In this document: piece after piece, positions 25,008 to 32,476 of the stretch | Layout of the letters: every line of letters starts with the position of its first letter | Numbering within the stretch: the first letter of the stretch is position 1 | Source: Streptomyces fodineus | GTDB lineage: Bacteria > Actinomycetota > Actinomycetes > Streptomycetales > Streptomycetaceae | DNA length: 64,000 bases | Reading direction: 5' to 3' | Assembly (NCBI RefSeq): GCF_001735805.1 | Contig: NZ_CP017248.1 | Span: 1,426,001-1,490,000, forward strand | Made by a program: the position numbers and the translations under genes | The notes under the pieces: generated by a model | Databases searched by the model: none | What the model saw: the letters and a program-made list of their open reading frames with translations, nothing else | What the model was told of the DNA's origin: nothing

Positions 25008-25796
25008 ATGGGACTTCTCGACGGACTTCTCCGGGAAAAGATCGTCCTGGTCAACGGCGGCAGTCAGGGGGTCGGGGCCGCGATCGCGCGGGCCGCCGTC
25101 CGGGAGGGCGCCGTCGTGGCGGTCACCGGCCGCCGTACGGAACCGGGTGAGGCGCTGGTCGCCGAGCTGGCGTCGGCCGGGGCCAAGGCGATGTTCGTGC
25201 GTGCCGACCTGGCGGACGCCGACCAGGCCAAGGCGGCGGTCGCCGAGGTGGTGGACGCCTACGGCCGGATCGACTGCCTGGTCAACTCGGCGGGGCTGAC
25301 CACCCGGGGCACGCTGCTGGACACGACCGAGGAACTGTTCGACCAGCACATCGCGATCAACCTCAAGGGGCCGTTCTTCGCGATGCAGGCGGCGGTCGCC
25401 GACATGACGGCCCGCAAGGCGCCCGGCGCGATCGTCAACATCATCACCTCGTCGGCGCACGGCGGTCAGCCGTTCCTCGCGCCGTACGTCGCCGCCAAGG
25501 CGGGTCTTGCGGGCCTGACCCGCAACGCCGCGCACGCCCACCGCTGGGACCGGATCCGGATCAACGGCCTGAACATCGGCTGGACCGCGACGGAGGGCGA
25601 GGACGCCACCCAGCGCGCCTTCCACGGTGCCGGCGACGACTGGCGCGAGCAGGCCGCGATGAAGGTGCCGATGGGCAAGCTCGGCCAACCGGACGAGATC
25701 GCCGACTTCGTGGTGTTCCTGCTGTCCGACCGGTCCGGGGTGGTGACCGGGTCGGTGATCGACTGGGACCAGAACGTGCTCGGCGGCCTCGACTGA
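25008..25796 (+). CDS. Short-chain dehydrogenase/reductase
   Basis: A 262-aa SDR: cofactor motif LVNGGSQGVGAAIARA (residues 13-28, glycine-rich), NSAG near residue 91 (NNAG variant) and catalytic Ser-Tyr-Lys in ITSSAHGGQPFLAPYVAAKAG. It oxidises or reduces a hydroxyl using NAD(P). GAGG lies 6 nt before the ATG and the PhyH stop is only 8 nt upstream, so they form an operon. Confidence 0.88.
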   Translation: MGLLDGLLREKIVLVNGGSQGVGAAIARAAVREGAVVAVTGRRTEPGEALVAELASAGAKAMFVRADLADADQAKAAVAEVVDAYGRIDCLVNSAGLTTRGTLLDTTEELFDQHIAINLKGPFFAMQAAVADMTARKAPGAIVNIITSSAHGGQPFLAPYVAAKAGLAGLTRNAAHAHRWDRIRINGLNIGWTATEGEDATQRAFHGAGDDWREQAAMKVPMGKLGQPDEIADFVVFLLSDRSGVVTGSVIDWDQNVLGGLD

Positions 25797-25818
25797 ACCT
25801 CCCCCTCCGCTCGTCCCC

Positions 25819-25867
25819 GTAGGAACTTCCTCTTCGCGTAGGAACTTCCTCGTCCCCATAGGAACTG
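25819..25867 (+). repeat. Tandem GTAGGAACTTCCTC repeat (2 full + 1 partial)
   Basis: GTAGGAACTTCCTC at 25819-25832 and 25838-25851, then ATAGGAACTG at 25858. Each full copy contains the palindrome GGAACTTCC; the period is 19-20 bp, about two helical turns. It lies just upstream of the second Gfo/Idh/MocA gene and could be a multi-site operator or a translational spacer. Confidence 0.6.
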
Positions 25868-25884
25868 CAAGGAGCCTCATCCCC

Positions 25885-26889
25885 ATGCGTATCGGAATCC
25901 TCGGCCTCGGCCGCATCGGCGCCTTCCATGCCGAGACCCTCTCCGGCCTCGACGCCGTCGAGTCGCTCGTCGTCACCGACCCGTTCGCGGACGCGGCCAA
26001 GGCCGCCGCCGAGCGGTTCGGGGCCGAGGTCGTGGACTCGCCGGAGGCACTGCTGGCCGCCGGCGTGGACGGCATCGTGGTGGCGGCCGCGACCGACGCC
26101 CACCCCGCCCTGATCCTGGCCGGTGTCGAGGCCGGCGTCCCGGTGTTCTGCGAAAAGCCCGTCGCGAAGACGATGAGCGAGGGCGTCGAGGTGCTGAAGG
26201 CCGTCCGCGGCAGCGAGGTGCCGATCCAGATCGGCTACAACCGCCGCTTCGACGCGGGCTTCACCGCCGCGCGGGCCGCCGTCCAGGCGGGCGAGCTGGG
26301 CAAGCTGCACACGGTCCGCTCCACGACGCTGGACCCGGCGCCGCCGCCGGCCGCGTACATCGCCGCGTCCGGTGGCATCTTCCGGGACTGCTCCGTGCAC
26401 GACTTCGACATCATCCGCTGGGTGACGGGCCATGAGGTCACCGAGGTGTACGCGGTCGGCGGCAACCGGGGCGCCGACTACATCAAGGAGGCCGGGGACG
26501 CCGACACCACCGGCGCGATCCTCACGCTGGACGACGGCACCATCGCGGTGATGTCCAACTCCCGTCACAACGCCCGGGGTTACGACGTCCGCATGGAGCT
26601 CCACGGCTTCCAGGACTCGATCGCGGTCGGCCTGGACGACAAGCTGCCGCTGCGCTCGGTCGAGCCCGGCGTGAGCTTCCCCTCGGGCACCCCGCACGAC
26701 TTCTTCATGGACCGCTTCACCGACGCCTACCGCGCCGAACTCACCGCGTTCACCGAGGTCGTGGCCGGCACCCGCCCCTCGCCCTGCACCGTCGAGGACG
26801 CCCTGGAGGCAGGCTGGATCGCCGAGGCCTGCACCCTGTCCCTGCGCGAGCACCGCCCGGTGACACTCGCCGAGGTACGGCAGGCGTGA
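25885..26889 (+). CDS. Gfo/Idh/MocA-family oxidoreductase 2 (inositol 2-dehydrogenase-like)
   Basis: A 334-aa NAD-dependent dehydrogenase resembling IolG. Rossmann motif GILGLGRIGAFHAETL (residues 3-18), EKPVAKT near residue 93, GYNRRFDAGFTAARAAV and the catalytic region GGIFRDCSVHDFDIIRW with the Asp/His pair. These fit myo- or scyllo-inositol dehydrogenases. It ends the PhyH-SDR operon before a strong bidirectional terminator. Confidence 0.85.
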   Translation: MRIGILGLGRIGAFHAETLSGLDAVESLVVTDPFADAAKAAAERFGAEVVDSPEALLAAGVDGIVVAAATDAHPALILAGVEAGVPVFCEKPVAKTMSEGVEVLKAVRGSEVPIQIGYNRRFDAGFTAARAAVQAGELGKLHTVRSTTLDPAPPPAAYIAASGGIFRDCSVHDFDIIRWVTGHEVTEVYAVGGNRGADYIKEAGDADTTGAILTLDDGTIAVMSNSRHNARGYDVRMELHGFQDSIAVGLDDKLPLRSVEPGVSFPSGTPHDFFMDRFTDAYRAELTAFTEVVAGTRPSPCTVEDALEAGWIAEACTLSLREHRPVTLAEVRQA

Positions 26890-26895
26890 GCCGAC

Positions 26896-26929
26896 CGTAC
26901 GGCGCCGGGCGTCTGCCCGGCGCCGTACG
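26896..26929. terminator. Bidirectional terminator hairpin
   Basis: Perfect 15-bp stem (26896-26910 with 26915-26929), GTCT loop, between the convergent oxidoreductase 2 and the 60-aa peptide gene. Confidence 0.85.
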
Positions 26930-26983
26930 TCTGTCTCAGCCGGGCGCCTGTGTCAGCCAGCGCCTGCTCAGTCGGCGTCCGTC

Positions 26984-27166
26984 TCAGCCGCAGTACCGGA
27001 TCAGCCACTCGTCCGGGTTGTAGGTGTCACGCGCCGGGTCCGGAACGGTCGCCGGCTTCGTCTCCACCGTGTCCTCGGGACGTATCCGCTCGGGCAGCGA
27101 GCCGAAGCGGGTGCGGCGCACAGCCGCCGCGTCGGTCGTGTCCAGGGCTTCCGTGCGGTGTGTCAT
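26984..27166 (-). CDS. 60-aa peptide of unknown function, ends DEWLIRYCG
   Basis: A small soluble ORF with a strong ribosome site (GGGAGGA) before the ATG. It is charged, with no signal or membrane segment; the C-terminus NPDEWLIRYCG holds its only Cys, as penultimate residue. I do not recognise it. It is the last gene of the ribose-type importer operon, separated from the isomerase by 131 nt that contain a long inverted repeat. It could be a small regulatory or accessory protein; a modified-peptide precursor is conceivable but no maturation enzyme is nearby. Confidence 0.65.
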   Translation of the reverse strand: MTHRTEALDTTDAAAVRRTRFGSLPERIRPEDTVETKPATVPDPARDTYNPDEWLIRYCG

Positions 27167-27214
27167 CTCGTCCTCCCGTCTGCGCGGGCGTCCCCCGTCG
27201 TCTGCACAACGCCC

Positions 27215-27290
27215 GCGTGCCCCCGGTTGGTTCCCGGCCACCTCGGATCCGAATCCGTCGTGGTTGCGCAGGAAACAATCGGGGGCACGC
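27215..27290. repeat. Long-range inverted repeat before the 60-aa peptide
   Basis: GCGTGCCCCCG (27215-27225) and CGGGGGCACGC (27280-27290) are perfect 11-bp arms around 54 nt; a TCGGATCCGA palindrome (27243-27252) sits in the loop, giving a branched fold. It may act as a terminator, processing site or leader structure. Confidence 0.5.
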
Positions 27291-27297
27291 CGGGACT

Positions 27298-28206
27298 TCA
27301 CGCCCCGCAGGACCGCAGGAACCGCCGTGTCCGTACCGCGATCGGCAGGGGCGTGTCCGGCTCGCAGGGATACATGTCCTGCTCGACGATCGCGAACAGC
27401 TCCGCGCCCAGTTGCTGCGCCGCCTTGAGGACGGGCCCCAACTCGGGCACGCCGGACGGCGGTTCGCACATCACGCCGCGCTGCACCGCCGGCCCGAACG
27501 GCACCCCGTTCGCGACCACCTCGGCGAGGACGTCCGGGTCGACCTGCTTGAGGTGGAGATAGCCGATGCGTTCGCCGTAGGTCTCGATGAGCTTGACGCT
27601 GTCCCCGCCGCAGTAGGCGTAGTGCCCGGTGTCCAGGCAGAGGTTGACCAGCTCGGTGTCGGTCGAGTCCAGGAAGCGTTCGACGTGGTCCTCGGTGTCG
27701 ATATGGGTGTCGGCGTGCGGGTGGACCACGATGTCCAGGCCGTAGGTCTCCTTGACCTCGTGCCCGAGCCGTTCCATGCCCTTGGTCAGGTGGGCCCACT
27801 GCTCGGCGGTCAGCTCCGGTGGTTCCAGGATCTCGGCGGTCTTGTCGTCCCGCCAGAAGGAGGGGATGACCACCAGGTGCCGCGCGCCCATCGCCTGGGT
27901 GAGCGCGGCGACCTGGCCGACGTGGGCCCAGGTCTCCTCCCAGACGGACGGGCCGCGGTGCATGCCGGTGAAGACCGTGCCGGCGGACACCTTCAGGTTC
28001 CGCCGGGCCACCTCGTCCCTGAGCCGCGCCGGGTCGGTGGGGAGGTAGCCGTAGGGGCCGAGTTCGATCCACTCGTAGCCGGCCTCGGCCACCTCGTCCA
28101 GGAAGCGTTCCCAGGGCACCTGCCGCGGGTCGTCGGGGAACCAGACGCCCCAGGAGTCGGGGGCCGAGCCGACCCGGATCCGGTCCAGCGGGGTGGGGGT
28201 GGCCAT
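27298..28206 (-). CDS. Sugar phosphate isomerase/epimerase (IolE-like TIM barrel)
   Basis: A 302-aa xylose-isomerase-like TIM barrel. Landmarks: GSAPDSWGVWFPDDP at the N-terminus (as in IolE/inosose dehydratases), VVHPHADTHIDTEDHVERFL for metal binding, NLCLDTGHYAYCGGD and IGYLHLKQVDPDVL. It probably isomerises or dehydrates an inosose or keto-sugar. It lies downstream of the ribose-type importer with a 2-nt gap to the ATPase gene, so uptake and first metabolism are coupled. Confidence 0.87.
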   Translation of the reverse strand: MATPTPLDRIRVGSAPDSWGVWFPDDPRQVPWERFLDEVAEAGYEWIELGPYGYLPTDPARLRDEVARRNLKVSAGTVFTGMHRGPSVWEETWAHVGQVAALTQAMGARHLVVIPSFWRDDKTAEILEPPELTAEQWAHLTKGMERLGHEVKETYGLDIVVHPHADTHIDTEDHVERFLDSTDTELVNLCLDTGHYAYCGGDSVKLIETYGERIGYLHLKQVDPDVLAEVVANGVPFGPAVQRGVMCEPPSGVPELGPVLKAAQQLGAELFAIVEQDMYPCEPDTPLPIAVRTRRFLRSCGA

Positions 28207-28208
28207 GG

Positions 28209-29114
28209 TCAGGGGGTTCCTTCCGCAGAGGGTGCGACGGGTGCCGTGAGCTCGTTCTCCTCGGGGAGTTCCTCCACGTCGACGCCGCGTACCTGGGCCA
28301 GTTCGTGCTTGAGGGCCGCGAGTTCGGCGCCGCCCGCCATGTGGTTGGTCAGCTCCTCCAGGCTCACCTCGCTGCGGGAGGCGGACAGCTCCAGGGTGCC
28401 CAGCCGCAGCACGCTGAAGTGGTCGCCGACCATATAGGCGTGGTGCGGATTGTGGGTGATGAAGATGACGCCGAGGCCGCGGTCGCGGGCGGCGGCGATG
28501 TACTTCAGCACCACACCCGACTGCTTGACGCCCAGGGCGGCGGTCGGCTCGTCCAGGATGAGGACGCGGGCGCCGAAGTAGACGGCGCGGGCGATGGCCA
28601 CGCACTGGCGCTGGCCGCCGGAGAGAGTGCCGATGGGCTGTTCCAGGTCGTCCAGGACGATGCCCATGTTGCGCAGTTCCTCGTCCGCGGTCTTCTTCAT
28701 CGCCGCGATGTCCAGGCGCCGGACCGGCCAGGGGCCCCTGGTCATCTCCGAGCCGAGGAAGAAGTTCCGCCACACCGGCATCAACGGCACCGTGGCCAGG
28801 TCCTGGTAGACCGCCGCGATGCCCTTGTCGAGGGCCTCGCGCGGGGTGGAGAAGCGCACCGGCTGCCCGTCGACGAGGAACTCGCCCTCGGTGTGCCGGT
28901 GCAGCCCCGAGACGATCTTGATGAGGGTGGACTTGCCGGCGCCGTTGTCGCCCAGCACGCACGTCACCTGACCGGCATGCACCTTCAGGTCGACGCCGTG
29001 CAGAACGCGGATGTTGCCGTAGGACTTGCCCGCCCCGCGCAGTTCGACCAGCAGCCCCTCCGAGTCGGGCGGCGTGTCCTGGACGACGGTGCCGTGGGTC
29101 TTGTTGTCAGTCAT
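28209..29114 (-). CDS. Ribose-type ABC importer ATPase (single-domain)
   Basis: A 301-aa ATP-binding subunit with one ABC cassette: Walker [11 protein letters not shown]-loop VYQDLATVP, signature LSGGQRQCV, Walker [13 protein letters not shown] and H-loop FITHNPHHA. RbsA-type proteins are normally about 500 aa with two cassettes, so this belongs to the shorter FrcA/MglA-half type and probably works as a homodimer. The ATG is 3 nt after the permease stop. Confidence 0.88.
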   Translation of the reverse strand: MTDNKTHGTVVQDTPPDSEGLLVELRGAGKSYGNIRVLHGVDLKVHAGQVTCVLGDNGAGKSTLIKIVSGLHRHTEGEFLVDGQPVRFSTPREALDKGIAAVYQDLATVPLMPVWRNFFLGSEMTRGPWPVRRLDIAAMKKTADEELRNMGIVLDDLEQPIGTLSGGQRQCVAIARAVYFGARVLILDEPTAALGVKQSGVVLKYIAAARDRGLGVIFITHNPHHAYMVGDHFSVLRLGTLELSASRSEVSLEELTNHMAGGAELAALKHELAQVRGVDVEELPEENELTAPVAPSAEGTP

Positions 29115-29117
29115 CGG

Positions 29118-30194
29118 TTACCTCCGGGTCGCGGTACGCCGGACCCACAGATTGATCAGGACGGCGCCGAGCAGCATCACGCCCAGGAATGCCTTGAACC
29201 AGTCGGGGTTCCAGCCGGCGAACACGATGCCCTGGTTCACCATGCCGAACATGAAGGCCCCGAAGACCGGGCCGATCGCGGAGCCGGCACCACCGGTCAG
29301 CAGACAGCCGCCGATCACCGCCGCCGCGATGTAGATCAGCTCCTGGCCGACGCCCTCGCCGGACTGCACGGTGTTGAAGGAGAACAGGTTGTGCATGCCG
29401 ACGAACCAGGCGCCGAAGCCGACCAGCATGAACAGCGAGATCTTGGTGAAGGTCACCGGGACACCGACGGCCCGCGCGCTCTCCTTGTTGCCGCCGACCG
29501 CGAAGATCCAGTTGCCGTACTTGGTGCGCAGCAGCACCCAGGTCGCGAGGGCCGCGAACACCAGCCACCACACCACCGTGATCTTCACTTCGACCCCGCC
29601 CACGGTGAACGAGGACGCGAAGAGCTTCTTCGCCTGGTCGAAACCGTCCATGTCGCTGATGTCGTCGGTGGCGACATTGCCGGTGACCAGCTTGGTCACC
29701 GCCAGGTTCGCGCCCTGCAGGATCAGGAAGGTGCCGAGGGTGATGAGGAAGCTGGGCAGGCCGGTCCTGACCACCAGCCAGCCGTTGAAGAAGCCGATCG
29801 CGAGCGAGACGGCCAGGGCGACGATCACGCCCGTCCACACGTTCAGGGTCAGCTGGTAGCTGAGCATGCTCGCGGTGAGCGCCGAGGAGATCACCGCGAC
29901 GCCGGACGAGAGGTCGAACTCGCCGCCGATCATCAGCAGGGCCACCGGCAGGGCCATGATCCCGATGGTCGAGGACTGGTAGAGGATCGTGGCCATCGAG
30001 CTGCCCTGGCGGACCGCGGGCGCGACGATCAGGAAGAAGACCAGTACGGCGGCCGCGCCGAGGAAGACACCCACCTCGGGGCGGGCCAGCAGCCGCAGCG
30101 CCAGCGGGCGCCGCGCGGTGCGGCCGTCCTGCTGTTTCGAGCCGGGCGCCGGCGGCCTGCCGAGGGCCGGTTCAGCCTGCTGGGCCATGCTCAT
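29118..30194 (-). CDS. Ribose-type ABC importer permease
   Basis: A 358-aa RbsC-family permease with about ten membrane segments. GGEFDLSSGVAVISSALTAS is the characteristic N-terminal motif; GGNKESARAVGVPV and VIGGCLLTGGAGSAIGPVFG are the later ones. Its ATG overlaps the binding-protein stop by one base (TGATG). It transports a monosaccharide or cyclitol; neighbours favour an inositol-like substrate. Confidence 0.88.
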   Translation of the reverse strand: MSMAQQAEPALGRPPAPGSKQQDGRTARRPLALRLLARPEVGVFLGAAAVLVFFLIVAPAVRQGSSMATILYQSSTIGIMALPVALLMIGGEFDLSSGVAVISSALTASMLSYQLTLNVWTGVIVALAVSLAIGFFNGWLVVRTGLPSFLITLGTFLILQGANLAVTKLVTGNVATDDISDMDGFDQAKKLFASSFTVGGVEVKITVVWWLVFAALATWVLLRTKYGNWIFAVGGNKESARAVGVPVTFTKISLFMLVGFGAWFVGMHNLFSFNTVQSGEGVGQELIYIAAAVIGGCLLTGGAGSAIGPVFGAFMFGMVNQGIVFAGWNPDWFKAFLGVMLLGAVLINLWVRRTATRR

Positions 30195-31213
30195 CACCGG
30201 GTCCCCTTCGCGGCGAACTGGCCGACCTTGTCGACGTTGGACTTGTCGACGAAGGCCGGGCCGGTCAGTACCGGCTGGACTCCGCCGCCGCTGTAGTTGC
30301 CGTTGTACTTGTAGAGCCACAGGGCGTCGACCGCCAGGTATCCCTGGAGGTAGGGCTGCTGGTCGACGGCGAACTCGATGGAGCCGTTCTGGACGGCCTT
30401 CACCAGGTCTTTGTTCAGGTCGAAGGTGGCCACCTTGGCCTTGCTGCCCGCGTCGCCGAGCGCCTGCGCGGCGGTCAGGGCGAAGGGGGCGCCGAGGGTG
30501 ACGACCGTGTCGATGGAGCTGTCCTGCTTCAGCTTGGCCGTGATCGTCGACCGCACGGACGGCATGTCCGTGCCGTTCACGTACAGCGTCTCAGCCGTGC
30601 CCTTGAACGTCTTCTTCACACCGTCGCAGCGCTGGGTGAGGCCCACATTGCCCTGCTCCTGGATCACACAGACGATCTTCTTGGCGCCGGTCGTGTTCAG
30701 CTTGTCGCCGAACGCCTCGCCCGCCACGCTCTCGTCCTGCCCGAAGAACTCCAGCAGGCCGAGCTTCCTCCAGTCGCTCAGTCCCGAGTTCAGGCCCACG
30801 ACCGGGATGCCGGACTGCTCCGCCTTGCCGATGACGTTCTTCATCGCGTCCGGCTTGGCGAGGGTGACCGCGATGCCGTCGACCTTCTGGTCGATCGCGT
30901 TCTGCACCAGGTTCGCCTGGTTGCCGGCGTTGGGGTCGGCGGAGTAGACGAGCTTGATGTTGTCCTTGGCGGCGGCGGCCTCGGCGCCCTTGCGGACGGT
31001 GTCCCAGAAGGTGTCGCCGGGTGCCTGGTGCGTGACCAGCGCGACGGTCATCCGAGGGGTGTCGGCCCTGCCCGCCGAGGCGTTCTGTGCCGCCTCCTCG
31101 GCCTTCTTGCCGCCATGACTGCTGGCGCAGCCGGCGAGGGTCAGGGCCGCCGCGGCGGCCACCGCGACCATCGGGGCCAGTCTCCGGGAGCGGGAGGGAG
31201 AAGAGCGGTCCAT
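30194..31213 (-). CDS. Ribose-type ABC importer binding lipoprotein
   Basis: A 339-aa periplasmic-binding protein type I (RbsB-like). The signal peptide ends in LTLAGC, so it is a lipoprotein anchored at about Cys28. The mature domain has VALVTHQAPGDTFWDTVRKG, QNAIDQKVDGIAVTLAKPDA and DVALIQ-like strands. First gene of the leftward operon to the permease, ATPase, isomerase and peptide; its promoter lies in 31214-31390 together with the shared 14-bp motif. Confidence 0.87.
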   Translation of the reverse strand: MDRSSPSRSRRLAPMVAVAAAAALTLAGCASSHGGKKAEEAAQNASAGRADTPRMTVALVTHQAPGDTFWDTVRKGAEAAAAKDNIKLVYSADPNAGNQANLVQNAIDQKVDGIAVTLAKPDAMKNVIGKAEQSGIPVVGLNSGLSDWRKLGLLEFFGQDESVAGEAFGDKLNTTGAKKIVCVIQEQGNVGLTQRCDGVKKTFKGTAETLYVNGTDMPSVRSTITAKLKQDSSIDTVVTLGAPFALTAAQALGDAGSKAKVATFDLNKDLVKAVQNGSIEFAVDQQPYLQGYLAVDALWLYKYNGNYSGGGVQPVLTGPAFVDKSNVDKVGQFAAKGTR

Positions 31214-31338
31214 CTTTCCTGCACCTCACTGTGCGTGTGACGGGGAAGGGACGCTGATTGCGTTGGGACGGGATACAAGTCCGTGGCGAGCCCGCTGTCA
31301 ATACTTTGTTAAGACATCATTTCACAACGAGGTCCGAA

Positions 31339-31352
31339 TGTAAGTACAAACC
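31339..31352. promoter_or_regulatory. Shared 14-bp motif, site 2
   Basis: On the minus strand GGTTTGTACTTACA, 13/14 identical to 23721-23734. It lies between the importer operon and the divergent GntR gene, just upstream of TTGACA (31354-31359), and contains the TGTACTTACA dyad. Confidence 0.5.
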
Positions 31353-31353
31353 A

Positions 31354-31382
31354 TTGACACCTTCGGCCTCCCGGACCTACAC
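31354..31382 (+). promoter_or_regulatory. Promoter of the HutC-type GntR gene
   Basis: TTGACA (31354-31359), 17-nt spacer, weak -10 CTACAC (31377-31382); transcription would begin close to the ATG at 31392. Confidence 0.4.
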
Positions 31383-31391
31383 CTGAGAGAC

Positions 31392-32183
31392 ATGAGCCCA
31401 GTACACCGCACCGAGCAGCGCACGGCACCGGGTGATCGCGCGCTCGACCCGCTCAGCTTCACACTGGACCGCACGAGCCCGGTGCCGCTGTACTACCAGT
31501 TCGCCCAGCAGCTGGAGGCGGCCATCGAACGCGGCACCCTGGCCCCGGGCAACCTCCTGGGCAACGAGGTGGACCTGTCCGCACGGCTCGGCCTGTCCCG
31601 CCCCACCGTGCGCCAGGCGATCCAGTCCCTGGTCGACAAGGGCCTGTTGGTGCGCCGGCGCGGGGTGGGCACGCAGGTCGTGCACAGCAAGGTCAGACGG
31701 CCGCTGGAGCTCAGCAGCCTCTACGACGACCTGGAGTCGGCCGGGCAGGAGCCGACCACCCGGGTGCTGCGCAACGAACGGATCCCGGCACCCGCCGAGG
31801 TGGCCGCGGCCCTCGGGATCGCGGAGGGCGCCGAGGTCACCGTACTGGAGCGGCTGCGCTGCACCCACGGCCGGCCGGTTGCGTTCCTGTGCAACTACCT
31901 GTCGGCCTCCCTGCTCGAACTGCCCACGCAGCGGCTGGAGTCGACGAGTCTGTACCGCATGATGCGGTCCGCCGGGATCGTCCTGCACAGCGCCCGCCAG
32001 TCCATCGGCGCCCGCAGCGCGACGGCCGGGGAGGCGACCCTGCTGGAGGAGAAGGAGGGCGCCGCCCTGCTCACCATGGTGCGCACCGCGTACGACGTCA
32101 CCGGCCGGCCGGTGGAGTACGGCAGCCATGTGTACCGGGCGTCGCTGTACGCCTTCGAGTTCCAGCTGCTGGTCAGGCCCTGA
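31392..32183 (+). CDS. GntR-family regulator, HutC/UTRA type
   Basis: A 263-aa regulator: winged helix-turn-helix PLYYQFAQQLEAAIERGTLA, then VDLSARLGLSRPTVRQAIQS (about residues 30-95), then a UTRA ligand domain (about 115-255). It is divergent from the ribose-type importer and is the best candidate to bind the shared 14-bp motif. A terminator hairpin follows, so it is a single-gene unit. Confidence 0.87.
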   Translation: MSPVHRTEQRTAPGDRALDPLSFTLDRTSPVPLYYQFAQQLEAAIERGTLAPGNLLGNEVDLSARLGLSRPTVRQAIQSLVDKGLLVRRRGVGTQVVHSKVRRPLELSSLYDDLESAGQEPTTRVLRNERIPAPAEVAAALGIAEGAEVTVLERLRCTHGRPVAFLCNYLSASLLELPTQRLESTSLYRMMRSAGIVLHSARQSIGARSATAGEATLLEEKEGAALLTMVRTAYDVTGRPVEYGSHVYRASLYAFEFQLLVRP

Positions 32184-32225
32184 ACCGCGCTGGTCAGGAC
32201 CCGAAACGGAACCACTCGTGTTCAC

Positions 32226-32260
32226 ACAGCCCCCACGGCCGCCCGCGCCGTGGGGGCTGT
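32226..32260 (+). terminator. Terminator hairpin after the GntR gene
   Basis: Perfect 14-bp stem ACAGCCCCCACGGC / GCCGTGGGGGCTGT with a 7-nt loop, 42 nt after the stop. Confidence 0.85.
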
Positions 32261-32342
32261 TCGGCTCTGCGCGGCGGCGAACACGCAGGTAACGGTGACG
32301 ATTACGTTTCGGGCAAGAGACCGCCCAGTGGAGGCCGCCCTA

Positions 32343-32372
32343 TTGACTCATGAGCGGACATGGGGCTGTTAT
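32343..32372 (+). promoter_or_regulatory. Promoter of the MsmE-type importer operon
   Basis: TTGACT (32343-32348), 18-nt spacer, TGTTAT (32367-32372), in the AT-rich stretch before the binding-protein gene, leaving about 100 nt of 5' leader. Confidence 0.45.
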
Positions 32373-32408
32373 TACGCCCACGATGTTCGGTCGAGTTGGT
32401 TTCTGAGC

Positions 32409-32421
32409 GGTTTCGTAAACC
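32409..32421. promoter_or_regulatory. Palindromic operator before the MsmE-type operon
   Basis: GGTTT-CGT-AAACC is a perfect 13-bp interrupted palindrome between promoter and start, a common place for a LacI/GntR repressor. No cognate regulator is obvious next to it. Confidence 0.5.
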
Positions 32422-32476
32422 TTTCGGTGATCGACTCATCCCCTTGACCGAGCCCTGGTATTCCTCAGGAGCCGCC

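Noticed and set aside
25819..25867. Resemblance of GTAGGAACTTCC to the yeast FRT half-site
   Set aside because: Only a partial match without the inverted partner and 8-bp core; the copies are direct repeats with 19-20 bp period.
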